Notes under the pieces: generated by a model
What the model saw: the letters and a program-made list of their open reading frames with translations, nothing else
The model's database searches: none
Told to the model about the DNA's origin: nothing
Shown: positions 1 through 8,384 of the stretch, piece after piece
Layout of the letters: each line of letters opens with the position of its first letter
Position numbering within the stretch: the first letter of the stretch is position 1
Program-made: the position numbers and the translations under genes
IMG/VR virus record: IMGVR_UViG_3300024262_000202
Coordinates: 1 to 26,945 of that record
Length of the DNA: 26,945 nt
Reading direction: 5' to 3' (one strand)
From: a virus

Positions 1-108
1 AAGTTTATTCTTTTCAGTCCACTCCATATAGATACATTCTTCTTCTAACATTTTGAGTAATCTGAACGCTTCATGATTAATTTCACTTAATTGTTTTTTT
101 GTAGTCAT
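1..108 (-). CDS. Partial CDS, N-terminus of an unknown small protein
   Basis: An open frame begins with ATG at 108 and runs off the window edge, giving 36 codons (MTTKKQLSEINHEAF...). A strong SD (GAGGAG) lies 6 nt before the ATG, inside the 3' end of the transglutaminase-like gene, which it overlaps by 26 nt. The visible part is charged and probably helical. The function cannot be told from this fragment. The good SD and the overlap of neighbouring genes support a real start. Confidence 0.6.
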   Translation of the reverse strand, partial: MTTKKQLSEINHEAFRLLKMLEEECIYMEWTEKNKL

Positions 109-964
109 ATGAACTCCTCTCCAAATCGTGTACAGAAAATGAGTATTCACTGGTAAATGTGAAATCTATCAGTTGATACATAGTGTTATATTTCTGTGGT
201 AATTTGCCAAAGTTGGTCAATGCCTTACTTGCATAATATGTGGTTTCCAAAGTGTAATAATTTAAATCTGAATGAATCCAAAGAAGGTTGGCGTGCCATC
301 CTGCTGGTGCTGGAAGTTTTGTTGCCGAACTGAACACGAACACAACTTGACATAAGAGTCTGTGAGCGTTGTATTCCCATTTACTAAGCAATATTAACAT
401 CTTTCTTATAACGAAGTAACCTAAGATCATAAAGTCGTCACAGTCCCCATATTTAAGTTTCAAAGTTTCTTCAGGTGTTCTCCATGTTTCTTTAAGTTCA
501 GTCTTATATTTGAATTCTTTTAATGTGGTAGTTCGTCTGGTTTGTGTTTCAATGTTAGTCACGCACCATTTATTCCAAGCGTTAGCTACATCGTCTGCAC
601 TTTCCACATGATACAATTCTAAGATGTCGTAGGCAATTTCTGTGATACCTTTAATTTCTCTGAATTTCAAATGTGTTGTGACATCAACGTTTGGATATTT
701 GATTAATTTCTTTGGAAACTTATTATTCCAATAGTTGGCATCTGTGACTTTCGGCAATGATTCTTTGGCTTTAATTTCTAATTGTTTAATTTTCTTTTTA
801 TATTCATTAATTTCTGCAAGATAAATAATGTTATCACTGTTCATCTTACGCATAACTTCATCATTATGTTTAACGGAGAGATAAATCTCGTTAAGTTCTT
901 TTTTATATTTAGGACCATTAATGTATGGTTCTAACCATTCCAACTTTCCGTCTATCCATGCCAT
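83..964 (-). CDS. Transglutaminase-like cysteine peptidase/amidase-type protein
   Basis: A protein of 293 residues. The N-terminal 70 residues are charged and coiled-coil-like. The C-terminal half carries the transglutaminase-like signature: Cys175 in KYGDCDDF, His224 in GWHANLLW, and an acidic residue at Glu240 in YTLETT, matching the Cys-His-Asp/Glu order of the superfamily. No signal peptide or wall-binding repeats are seen. It is the last complete gene of the tail module, directly after the Asp-box fibre protein and separated from it by 2 nt, with only a weak SD. Known roles of such folds in viruses are peptide-bond cleavage or amide transfer. A tail-associated or lysis enzyme acting on the host envelope is an inference. 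The triad assignment is by eye. Confidence 0.7.
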   Translation of the reverse strand: MAWIDGKLEWLEPYINGPKYKKELNEIYLSVKHNDEVMRKMNSDNIIYLAEINEYKKKIKQLEIKAKESLPKVTDANYWNNKFPKKLIKYPNVDVTTHLKFREIKGITEIAYDILELYHVESADDVANAWNKWCVTNIETQTRRTTTLKEFKYKTELKETWRTPEETLKLKYGDCDDFMILGYFVIRKMLILLSKWEYNAHRLLCQVVFVFSSATKLPAPAGWHANLLWIHSDLNYYTLETTYYASKALTNFGKLPQKYNTMYQLIDFTFTSEYSFSVHDLERSSYDYKKTIK

Positions 965-966
965 CT

Positions 967-1944
967 TTAATCATCTATGTCCAATAAACAAGTCGCCTTT
1001 GACCCAGGGTGAAAATATATTAATTTGTTTGCACTATATTCATAAATACCATATTTACCATTCCCAGGGTCGGTTGCATTTAATGGGACATTTAATTGTT
1101 TAAATGATAAACCATCTGTTGTTCTATAAAATAGAAGGTTGGAACCAGTAGAAATACATACAACTGCTTCTCCTGAAGTTAATATTACTCCACCCAAATT
1201 ACTTACTATAGTATAATACCCATATGATTTAACTGTCCCTGCAGAATTATCATACACGACTAAATGGTTGTCTGTTGAAATTACTTTTGTTGCAGAAATT
1301 GCTAATAAATGTGCAGGAGCTGCAATTGTATCACTAATACTGTGCGTAGTATCAGTCCAAGTAACTGCACCATCAGTGGTTTTCCAAAAATCACCTGTTG
1401 CGTTATACGCATACCCTGTTGTCCCATCATACATTCCTACTGCTACTATTGCAGAAGAGGGTGGTGTTGTTGCATCAGTCCAAGTTGCTCCACTATCTGT
1501 ACTAAAAACAATATGTTTTCCACCACCACCATCATCTCCTGATACTACAATTAAAGACGTGGTTGGAAAACTAACATCAGATATAGATGTTCCAAAGGTT
1601 GGTGCTGTTGCTGTTACAGCCCATGTTACGCCACTATCTGTTGTAATATTGCTAGTTGTCCCTATAAAATAAGCGTTAGTTGTATCCGCAGCACAAGATT
1701 TCATTATACCCACACCTACTCCTGTGGCTTTATCAGCAGTAGTTGCACCAGTGTCGGCCGTAGCTCTAATCTTTGAATCACTATCACTTATAGACCAATT
1801 TGTCGCTGAATGAAATGCAAAAGTTCTTTCTATGGTTCCAATTGGTCGTAATATATCCACCCATCTATTTGCTAATATTGAATCGCTTAAATCGTCTGCG
1901 TTGAGTACGTCTCCATCAACCCATGTTGTTCTTTTATCTGTCAT
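967..1944 (-). CDS. Tail fibre / receptor-binding protein with Asp-box (BNR) beta-propeller
   Basis: A protein of 325 residues. The N-terminus (TTWVDGDVLNADDLSDSI) resembles the short attachment segment common in phage tail fibres. Asp-box motifs of the S/T-x-D-x-G-x-x-W type occur at about residues 101-108 (TTDSGVTW), 148-155 (STDSGATW) and 189-196 (TTDGAVTW), with a degenerate TTDGLSF copy later. They are spaced 41-47 residues apart, as expected for propeller blades. Asp-box propellers are often sialidase- or glycan-related, but no catalytic sialidase residues could be assigned, so glycan or receptor binding is more likely than hydrolysis. The SD GGAGG is well placed. It lies between another beta-rich fibre protein and the transglutaminase-like gene. 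Confidence 0.7.
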   Translation of the reverse strand: MTDKRTTWVDGDVLNADDLSDSILANRWVDILRPIGTIERTFAFHSATNWSISDSDSKIRATADTGATTADKATGVGVGIMKSCAADTTNAYFIGTTSNITTDSGVTWAVTATAPTFGTSISDVSFPTTSLIVVSGDDGGGGKHIVFSTDSGATWTDATTPPSSAIVAVGMYDGTTGYAYNATGDFWKTTDGAVTWTDTTHSISDTIAAPAHLLAISATKVISTDNHLVVYDNSAGTVKSYGYYTIVSNLGGVILTSGEAVVCISTGSNLLFYRTTDGLSFKQLNVPLNATDPGNGKYGIYEYSANKLIYFHPGSKATCLLDIDD

Positions 1945-1960
1945 TTTATCTTAATCCTCC

Positions 1961-3220
1961 TTATCCTGTATAATACGCATACGAAGTGATTTTATCAACA
2001 GTCGTATTATCTGTTCTTGTTATTGTAAATCTTAGTTGTCCAGTAGTCCCAGTATTAGTTATTGCAAATAACTGTTTTTCAGTAATAGTTTGATAATTAG
2101 AACCACCATTAGCTGAGAATTCAACCGCCAAACTGTTAGCCGCATCAATAGTTTTCAATGTCTTTATGATGCCTGTAGTAGGAGAGGTTAATACTGCAGT
2201 CCCAGTTACTAAGATTGCATCCTCAGTTGTTAAAACTGCAGCTTCAATAAGTGGGACACTATGGGTGGTTGTGAAATCAACAGTTGAAGGGGATTGCCAT
2301 GATGGATCAGCAGTCTCACTATAAATCCCTGAAGTCGTGCCAACACAAAGAATTAATACTGATACTGGTCCTTGATTTTGAAACGCACCACCATAACTCG
2401 TACCAGAGGGAAACGGGTCTGCAGTTAATTGTAAATCTGCTGGGTTGTCTAATTCATCTGCACTTGTGTCTGCACCATATTCTCTTGATGCACTAGAACT
2501 TCCTGAATTAATAGTTGTAGATGTAGGAAATTCAACATAACCACTATACCAAGGAGAACCACCTTCCTTCATACCACCAGCTGCACTCCACACACAACAA
2601 TTTGTATTGGTTGAAGTATTGGCGAAAGTAATATCATATGTTGTATCTGTTGATCCACCACCAAGGGTAGCTCCTGGGTCTACAAAGTTAATAGCATAAG
2701 TGTAAGCTTGTTTTCCAACATCACGACTATCACTAGATTTTAAATTGGTTAATCCTGTAATCCCACTAACCTTGTTAGAAGAACCAACATATCCAGAACC
2801 CACAAACAAAGTTCGCATAACTTGTGCTCTTTGAACTTCTGCTGTACCTGACGTGCAATACATTCTATAAACATAGCTACTACCATCATCAAAGATAAGC
2901 TGTGTAGTACAATTGTTAATAGCTAATGCACTGATACCTGTTGAACTGGTTGTGTAAATGTCCATGTAATAATCAGCCCATCCAGACTGGTCCGCTGTAT
3001 CAAAAGAATCAGTACCAGCATTATAGGTTAAATGTGTTAAACTCTGGGAAGTATCACCTGCGAACAAATCCACTTTTAATCCGTCTTGATTAGTAGTTGT
3101 GACCCCATCAAGTGCAAAGTTTAATGCTGGTACTAATAGAAATGATTCATTACTCATTACCACATCTGCGTCTGCTAATGTTCCGTTTGTTAATTTTGTT
3201 AAACTAAAACTTACTGCCAT
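1961..3220 (-). CDS. Beta-rich tail fibre/tail-tip structural protein
   Basis: A protein of 419 residues rich in Ser, Thr, Gly and Asn with no membrane segment, typical of virion fibre proteins. The C-terminal 90 residues contain a segment around EFSANGGSNYQTIT resembling the small beta-sandwich modules that end many phage fibres. No enzymatic motif is seen. The SD (AGGAGAG) is well placed. It lies between a jelly-roll-containing tail protein and the Asp-box protein, so a role in the distal tail or receptor-binding apparatus is inferred from position and composition. Confidence 0.6.
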   Translation of the reverse strand: MAVSFSLTKLTNGTLADADVVMSNESFLLVPALNFALDGVTTTNQDGLKVDLFAGDTSQSLTHLTYNAGTDSFDTADQSGWADYYMDIYTTSSTGISALAINNCTTQLIFDDGSSYVYRMYCTSGTAEVQRAQVMRTLFVGSGYVGSSNKVSGITGLTNLKSSDSRDVGKQAYTYAINFVDPGATLGGGSTDTTYDITFANTSTNTNCCVWSAAGGMKEGGSPWYSGYVEFPTSTTINSGSSSASREYGADTSADELDNPADLQLTADPFPSGTSYGGAFQNQGPVSVLILCVGTTSGIYSETADPSWQSPSTVDFTTTHSVPLIEAAVLTTEDAILVTGTAVLTSPTTGIIKTLKTIDAANSLAVEFSANGGSNYQTITEKQLFAITNTGTTGQLRFTITRTDNTTVDKITSYAYYTG

Positions 3221-3233
3221 ATTTTCACTCTCC

Positions 3234-4118
3234 TTATATTATTCTGTCTTTCACAATAAATGTGAATTGATCTGTGTTGCTTTTACTCTCTGCTGTGAAT
3301 GTGTCTTCGCTGTGCATTAAAGGTGTTCCATCAGCATTGAATAAAGCGAATCCATTAATGTTATATCCGTTAGCTTCTGTACTCAATAATATTGTTCTAA
3401 TTTCAACTTCATAATTTGTTTCATCAACAGTTGGATAGCCACTAACAAATGTTTTTATTAAATCATCACTACTTGCAACTTTCCAATCATCCATAAAGAT
3501 TCTGTCAGCTGCGATTGTGTCTGCTGCCAAATCTGTAGTTAATTGAATAAAACTATAATCCATTACGGTTAATGCAGGACTTCCAGTTGTTGAGTCGGCA
3601 GTTGCAGAAGTGAAATATAATAAGTTCCAACCAACTGCAAGTTCACTTATATCCCAACCTTTTTGATAATAATTACTAGCATCAGAACCAAACCTTATTG
3701 TTATTGCATCAGTTCCTGTTGCTACTAAATCTGCTACTGCTGTTAGGTACACCCAAACAAATAAAGTTTTACTAGTGAAATCCACACTAGTTGTGGTTTT
3801 AGATGTTGAGAAATTTACACTTGACCCTGCATCTTTTGCTAAACTTAAACTTGTAGCATTTTCTTTGTAAGTTGTAGTGTTAGTTGTGATTGTCATATCT
3901 GCTGAGTCAGTCCATCCAGTAATAGCTTCACAATCATCAACTGCTTCAGTTCCTGAAAGAGGGATTGGGTTATCTAAATCTGTACTTGTAATTGATGGTG
4001 TACCGTTTAAAATACCAACCTTGAATGTTGTTGGAGCAAGATATGTTGGAACTGCAGTATATGCCCTATCTAATATTATTTTTTTACCATTATTTGTTAT
4101 TATACTTCCATTGACCAT
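3234..4118 (-). CDS. Tail fibre-type protein with an inserted carbohydrate-binding-like jelly-roll
   Basis: A protein of 294 residues. Residues 1-60 and about 215-294 together look like one tail-fibre head domain: an early TDLDNPIPL segment and a late INGFALFNADGTPLMHSEDTF segment typical of fibre attachment domains. Between them, about residues 62-212 form a jelly-roll-like module (CEAITGW..., aromatic strands, IFMDDWKV) resembling carbohydrate-binding modules. The start follows the hub stop codon by 2 nt, with SD-like GGTGGAAT. The position after the hub suggests a side fibre or tip protein that binds host surface glycans. Fold assignments are by eye only. Confidence 0.55.
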   Translation of the reverse strand: MVNGSIITNNGKKIILDRAYTAVPTYLAPTTFKVGILNGTPSITSTDLDNPIPLSGTEAVDDCEAITGWTDSADMTITTNTTTYKENATSLSLAKDAGSSVNFSTSKTTTSVDFTSKTLFVWVYLTAVADLVATGTDAITIRFGSDASNYYQKGWDISELAVGWNLLYFTSATADSTTGSPALTVMDYSFIQLTTDLAADTIAADRIFMDDWKVASSDDLIKTFVSGYPTVDETNYEVEIRTILLSTEANGYNINGFALFNADGTPLMHSEDTFTAESKSNTDQFTFIVKDRII

Positions 4119-4120
4119 TT

Positions 4121-6085
4121 TTATTCCACCATCGTTACTTTAATAACAGGTTCAGTATTTTGACCAAAACTGTCTTGTGTTAAATCTATAGTTGCAACTC
4201 CTGCTGCGTTTTCTGTAATTCTTATAAAAGTCCCAGTACCATCAGATGTAGTAACTGTTGTTAGTACTGTTTCACTAACTGTTTGCCACGTTGATTTGTT
4301 ATCTGAACTAATCTCAATAAGTAGTGTTCCGACAACTGTTCCTAAATCTACTCGAATTTGACTTAATGTTGTTCCTAAATCTATAACATTACTATACCAA
4401 ACTTGTCCAGCAGTGAATGCAATATCATTTGTTACTGTTGAGAATGTTGCTGTTGAATTTACAGCATCATGGAAATCAGTATCATAACAATATTCTCTAT
4501 AAATCATGTTACCCTGAACAAGTTTAACAGTTACTGGTGAACTTGCCTGTGTTCCTAATTGACTTGTTCCTAATATACCATAAGACGAATGGCCTAAGAT
4601 AAAACTCGTTTGTGCTGTTGAACCCCAATTATAAGAGTTCCAAATTCCATAAGTTGGGTGATTATAAATAAGTGTATCACCAGCAATACTTTGTTTCTGA
4701 AGTTTCATATACCTTCTACGAGGTTTGAAATCTCTTACTAAATCAAAAATCTGGATCAGGATGTCATCGTTCTTGCTTTGTTCTTCTTCCAACCTTTTAA
4801 TACGATCAAGTGTGAACCTATTATACTCAGCAATAGCATACTCCTCATTACCTACAGCAAGTATATCATACTTATGAGGCCAGGCTTTTGTAAGTTTATT
4901 AATAACCAAAGTCCTAGTTTCAACATTAATCGGATCTGATATTTCCACCAGCTGTCCAGCTCTATAATCTAAAGTTATGTCTGGAACGTGAAGTTCTGAT
5001 CTAATGAACGGTTCTGAATAAGTGTTAAGGTAAAGGTTAGCCCTGTTTGTTGCATCTTCTATTGTTCTTAAGTCTGAAAAATGTTTAGTGGTTGAACTTA
5101 ACCCGTAAACAGTAATGCTTACTGAATTCTTTCTTAATACAGGAATAGGGGAAGGGTATCCATACCTAACTTCTACATAATCAGATCCACCAGGTGTATA
5201 AGTTGAACTCCATATAATCTTTTTATTTTGTTCATCAACATAATAATCAAAAGATGAAGTCGAATTTAAAGTTCCACCTGTTCTTAATGTTGTAGGTGGA
5301 TTTGAAGAATCTGCATAAACTTTAGTTGAAAACGGTTGTTTAGTTAGTAGAATATCAGTTACTGTATATCCACTTGTTACTCCAATCTGTCCACTTTCTG
5401 TTGTCTCAACAATCTGTTCAGCTCCTTCTACTCTAATTTGATTTACTAGCTGAGTGTTATCAAGCTCCCAAGTTGGTAAATTTGAAACATTAGTTCCAAT
5501 AGTTAATGTAGTTGCATGAGTAGTAGTACCTGTTGGTTCAAAGTAAACATAATCGTCATCATAATTATAATATATTTGGTAATCATAAATAGTAGCAATA
5601 GTTTTAATTCTTTCAAAGATGTCTGTTTTTCTACAAACAAATTTATCTAATAAAACTGTTGCACCTGTACTAACTACTGTTGCTCCACTATTAGTACTAA
5701 GTCCACCAAAGGTTGTTATTAAAGTATTTACAATTGCAGAACCAACCCCTGCTTCAACATCAATATCTTTGTCAAAAGAAGTATTAACATCAGTCTTAAC
5801 CAATGCGATAAGTTTATCTTTTGCTTTTACAATTAATGTTGCTTCTTTTTTTGCGACCGTATCAACGTTTCCTCTAAATACATTATACTCTTGACCAGTT
5901 GTTGGTCCTCGTTTAACAATAACTTCGTCTCCGTTTTCAATGGTTAATAAGTCAACTACACTTTTTGAAAAAGACATTGTAAGATCAGGAATTTCACTTC
6001 CATAAGTGTCTATAAATTTCCAACTTACAACTTTAGACGTAACATCAATTCCTGCTACTGTCACATAAGTTTGTATTCTAGACAT
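4121..6085 (-). CDS. Baseplate hub / tail-tip protein
   Basis: A protein of 654 residues. The N-terminus (VAGIDVTSKVVSWKFIDTYGSEIPDLTMSFSKS) matches the hub family (gpD/gp27-like): a short beta domain, then a segment opening with DVEAGVGSAIVNTLI and an ITLDYRAGQLVEISDP stretch typical of hub proteins. Around residues 270-310 it carries a small beta module (DYYVDEQNKKIIW...VEVRYGY) also seen in the adaptor and tail terminator. A coiled coil follows near residue 435 (LDRIKRLEEEQSKNDD), then a C-terminal galactose-binding-like sandwich. It starts directly after the stop of the 120-residue gene, with SD GAGGGTG. It is expected at the tail tip, where the tape measure ends. Confidence 0.75.
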   Translation of the reverse strand: MSRIQTYVTVAGIDVTSKVVSWKFIDTYGSEIPDLTMSFSKSVVDLLTIENGDEVIVKRGPTTGQEYNVFRGNVDTVAKKEATLIVKAKDKLIALVKTDVNTSFDKDIDVEAGVGSAIVNTLITTFGGLSTNSGATVVSTGATVLLDKFVCRKTDIFERIKTIATIYDYQIYYNYDDDYVYFEPTGTTTHATTLTIGTNVSNLPTWELDNTQLVNQIRVEGAEQIVETTESGQIGVTSGYTVTDILLTKQPFSTKVYADSSNPPTTLRTGGTLNSTSSFDYYVDEQNKKIIWSSTYTPGGSDYVEVRYGYPSPIPVLRKNSVSITVYGLSSTTKHFSDLRTIEDATNRANLYLNTYSEPFIRSELHVPDITLDYRAGQLVEISDPINVETRTLVINKLTKAWPHKYDILAVGNEEYAIAEYNRFTLDRIKRLEEEQSKNDDILIQIFDLVRDFKPRRRYMKLQKQSIAGDTLIYNHPTYGIWNSYNWGSTAQTSFILGHSSYGILGTSQLGTQASSPVTVKLVQGNMIYREYCYDTDFHDAVNSTATFSTVTNDIAFTAGQVWYSNVIDLGTTLSQIRVDLGTVVGTLLIEISSDNKSTWQTVSETVLTTVTTSDGTGTFIRITENAAGVATIDLTQDSFGQNTEPVIKVTMVE

Positions 6086-6448
6086 CTAGACACCCTCTAT
6101 TAATTTTAATGTATAGTTAGCTTTATTGTTTAAAGTGTCCCAGACAACATCTAATGATGCCACTTTTACATTTAATGAACCAAGTTCGTCTGTGGTTAAT
6201 ACTACACTAGCACTTTGATCTCCATCTATTAAAGCTGCAAGAATATCAATATCAGCCTTCACTGTAGCTGTTGCTCCTGTATATGTTCCACTAATAGTTA
6301 GAACTTTAGTTACTCCTAATAAATCAAATGTTTCAGTAGCTGAACTATCTCCACCAGGAAAAGCCAATGGAATTATATTAGCGTCCTTTGTATAACTAAT
6401 CTGAGTCACATTATCAAGTTCATTTGAATTTAATGTAGGTGTTGTCAT
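6086..6448 (-). CDS. Small beta-rich tail protein, possibly distal-tail-like
   Basis: A protein of 120 residues that appears to be one beta-rich domain, with ISYTKDANIIPL near the start, a central TLTISGTY-type strand pair and a C-terminal VVWDTLNNKANYTLKLIEGV. Its place between the tape measure block and the hub is that of distal tail or baseplate spike-adaptor proteins. The sequence does not identify a family with certainty. SD AGGGATA precedes the start, and its stop TAG abuts the hub ATG, so translation of the two is probably coupled. Confidence 0.55.
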   Translation of the reverse strand: MTTPTLNSNELDNVTQISYTKDANIIPLAFPGGDSSATETFDLLGVTKVLTISGTYTGATATVKADIDILAALIDGDQSASVVLTTDELGSLNVKVASLDVVWDTLNNKANYTLKLIEGV

Positions 6449-6449
6449 T

Positions 6450-6626
6450 TTATATCCCTAGTCCATAACTGGTTCTTCCTTGAAGTTCTCGTTTCAATTC
6501 TTCAGTTAATTCTTTTTTAATTTTTGATATATCAATCTTCACTTCTTTTGTTGTAGTGAAACTTCTATTAAGATTGTTAAGTTCCAATTTCAATTCTTTT
6601 AATTTATCTATTGCATCTTGTACCAT
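6450..6626 (-). CDS. Small coiled-coil protein between tape measure and tail tip
   Basis: An ORF of 58 residues (MVQDAIDKLKELKLELNNL...), strongly charged and predicted helical, with leucine/isoleucine heptads through most of its length. It fills the gap between the tape measure stop (6629) and the next gene exactly, starting 3 nt after that stop. The SD is weak (AAGGA). It could be a tail-assembly accessory or a tape-measure partner. No family was recognised. Reality is supported by tight packing in the operon and its coding-like composition. Confidence 0.65.
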   Translation of the reverse strand: MVQDAIDKLKELKLELNNLNRSFTTTKEVKIDISKIKKELTEELKRELQGRTSYGLGI

Positions 6627-6628
6627 TT

Positions 6629-7858
6629 TTAGTCCTTGTTTACTGTTTCATAAACAGTTCTTATAATATGTGTAGTTACAATCTGTGTTGGAATAGCCAT
6701 CAATGCAACGTTCAATAAATCGACTGCTACCATTGATGTATTAAGACTACCATCTGTTTCTTTTAATGCGTCAGGTATATCCTCTGTAAATATTAAATTA
6801 GCTAAATTTCTAAATGAAGTAAAAATCTCTGTGAACTCAACAGAAAGATATTCTCCAACTACTTTTATAGCACTCCAAAGTCTGCTCATAAGACCACCTT
6901 CCGATTCTCCTGAGTCTATTATTGCAGCTATTGTTGGAAACTCATCGGCAAATTTAGTTTTTAAATTCTCCATCATTGGCCCAAAATCCATAGCACCAAA
7001 TAAACCTTCAAGTGCTACAATCATTGGAGCTAAGATAGGACCATATTTACTATATGCTTGAACTATACTCATAAACCCGTCCCATACTCCATCTAGACCT
7101 GTCTTTAATCCAGATATTGCTAGTTTCCAATCTTCATCACCTAACGCTCCAATTAAAGTCCAAAACGCATTCCAAGCATTAGTAAAACCTATTGTTAGTT
7201 TTTCAGCTATCCATGCTGAAACTTTGTTAAAGGTCTCAACAAAAAAGGTCCAAGCATCGTCAGCAAAAACTACTAATGAATCAAGAAGGTCAACAACATT
7301 TATATTCATGAAACCTAAAAATCCACCAACAATTCCTTTTAGTCCTGAGAATATTTGTCCAAGCCCTTCTTTAACTTGATCAAAATCTAAACTAAAAATA
7401 CCATTAGCAACATTAGTTGCTCCTTCATTAATTTGTCCTAATCCGGTTTGAGCAGTATCGCTATCAAGAAACTCACGCCACTTCTTATAAATAGGAATCG
7501 CAAATCTTAACATTGCAATTGCAAACGGTTTGATAAATAATCCAATAGCATCACCAATAGGTCTCAACAAAACTTGCATACTCTTGGTTAAAATATTTAT
7601 AGAACTAGCAAGAAGAGGACTTGATTGTACTAAAAAACCAAATCCTTTTTTAATAGTACTAAACATCTTTTCGAGAACTAATACACCACCTGCTAAAGCT
7701 GCACCAATATCTCCTAATATTGGAAGGTCTAATCCTTGTAACGCACCTCTAAGTCCTTCTGCAAATCCTTGTCCACTAGATTTTCCACCAAGACCTACAG
7801 CAGCAGATTTCATACTACTAACATCTAATACTAATTTTGCTTTTATTGGCTCTACCAT
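6629..7858 (-). CDS. Tail tape measure protein (short)
   Basis: A protein of 409 residues with several long hydrophobic stretches (around PILGDIGAALAGGVLVLEKMF, IKPFAIAMLRFAIPIY, LKGIVGGFLGFMNI and YGPILAPMIVALEGL) between helical polar segments, the usual pattern of tape measure proteins. It directly follows the frameshifted tail chaperone, the defining genomic position. At the commonly cited 0.15 nm per residue this implies a tail of roughly 60 nm, short for a siphovirus. No lytic transglycosylase or peptidase domain is visible. The start ATG is 5 nt after the GT stop, with SD AGGTAA. Function is well supported by context. Confidence 0.85.
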   Translation of the reverse strand: MVEPIKAKLVLDVSSMKSAAVGLGGKSSGQGFAEGLRGALQGLDLPILGDIGAALAGGVLVLEKMFSTIKKGFGFLVQSSPLLASSINILTKSMQVLLRPIGDAIGLFIKPFAIAMLRFAIPIYKKWREFLDSDTAQTGLGQINEGATNVANGIFSLDFDQVKEGLGQIFSGLKGIVGGFLGFMNINVVDLLDSLVVFADDAWTFFVETFNKVSAWIAEKLTIGFTNAWNAFWTLIGALGDEDWKLAISGLKTGLDGVWDGFMSIVQAYSKYGPILAPMIVALEGLFGAMDFGPMMENLKTKFADEFPTIAAIIDSGESEGGLMSRLWSAIKVVGEYLSVEFTEIFTSFRNLANLIFTEDIPDALKETDGSLNTSMVAVDLLNVALMAIPTQIVTTHIIRTVYETVNKD

Positions 7859-7863
7859 TTTAG

Positions 7864-8091
7864 TTACCTAGTTCTGCTTTTTGCGCGCTGTTGATTTTCT
7901 CTTTTTTGTTGTTCTTGCATCTGTTTCTTTTGTTGATAATTATTAATCATCAATATGAAATCAATATCTTCTTGTCTCATATTATCAACTTGTTCTGGTG
8001 TAATCCCCTTTTCAACGAAATAAAAATAAATAAACTTTTTTCTTAACCGCTGTTCGCTGGGGAGTCTATCGGAGTAGACAGCGGTTCGGAT
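7864..8091 (-). CDS. T extension of tail assembly chaperone gpGT (reached by -1 frameshift)
   Basis: A frame lying -1 to the chaperone gene is open from just after a TGA near 8098 to TAA at 7864-7866. After a slip at GGGAAAA it would add 75 residues (IRTAVYSDRL... then FVEKGITPEQVDNMRQ, EDIDFILMINNYQQKK and a basic tail), making a 169-residue G-T fusion. No good start codon with an SD opens this frame, so translation needs the frameshift. Tail chaperone pairs of the lambda G/GT type precede the tape measure in most long-tailed phages, and the helical, charged T domain here fits. The stop lies 5 nt before the tape measure ATG. Confidence 0.8.
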   Translation of the reverse strand: MRTAVYSDRLPSEQRLRKKFIYFYFVEKGITPEQVDNMRQEDIDFILMINNYQQKKQMQEQQKRENQQRAKSRTR

Positions 8092-8372
8092 TTTCCCTCA
8101 TCGTCGCCTTTAATATTAACAATGTTTTTTAATTCATTAAACAGTTTAATATAATCGTCAAGTTCTAATTCTCCTATTGCTGTTTTTACTGGAACCATGC
8201 CCCATGGATGTTTTCCTATACAAAACGGAAGAAGAATATTAAACAACTTACTCATTTTAATTTCTCCATTGCTAACTTCAGCTTCTTCCATTGCATGTGC
8301 AAAATGTTTAGCTTTAGGTTTCTTGATAAAAACCTCTCCCATACTTAATTGAATTTTTATTTCATCGCTCAT
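8043..8372 (-). CDS. Tail assembly chaperone, G-type product
   Basis: A protein of 109 residues in the unshifted frame, ending just past a hairpin. N-terminal beta strands (IKIQLSMGEVFIKKPKAKHF) and a helical core (DDYIKLFNELKNIVNI) match small tail-chaperone proteins encoded between tail tube and tape measure. Codons 93-94 (GGA AAA) lie in the slippery heptamer G GGA AAA, so ribosomes either finish this product or shift -1 into the T extension. SD AGGGTGA precedes the ATG. In known systems both products bind the tape measure during tail assembly and are absent from the virion. Confidence 0.8.
   Translation of the reverse strand: MSDEIKIQLSMGEVFIKKPKAKHFAHAMEEAEVSNGEIKMSKLFNILLPFCIGKHPWGMVPVKTAIGELELDDYIKLFNELKNIVNIKGDDEGKSEPLSTPIDSPANSG
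8047..8097 (-). promoter_or_regulatory. -1 programmed ribosomal frameshift signal
   Basis: The canonical slippery heptamer G GGA AAA lies at 8097-8091 in the chaperone reading frame. A 6-nt spacer (8090-8085) follows, then a hairpin whose outer arms are perfect 7-mers: CCGCTGT at 8084-8078 and ACAGCGG at 8053-8047. A nested GTCTA/TAGAC pair within it closes a 6-nt loop if the outer stem is shortened to CCGCT/AGCGG. Heptamer, spacer length and stem fit known -1 signals, and the new frame is open from this point. Confidence 0.8.
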
Positions 8373-8384
8373 ATTTATTCACCC

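Noticed and set aside
1268-1672. Plus-strand 134-codon frame opposite the Asp-box protein
   Set aside because: It is complementary to a repeat-rich gene with recognisable motifs; no other plus-strand gene is supported in the window.
8035-8041. Heptamer AAAAAAG on the minus strand near the chaperone stop as an alternative -1 slip site
   Set aside because: It lies downstream of the in-frame TAA at 8045-8043, so ribosomes in the starting frame never reach it. GGGAAAA at 8097-8091 is in the correct phase.
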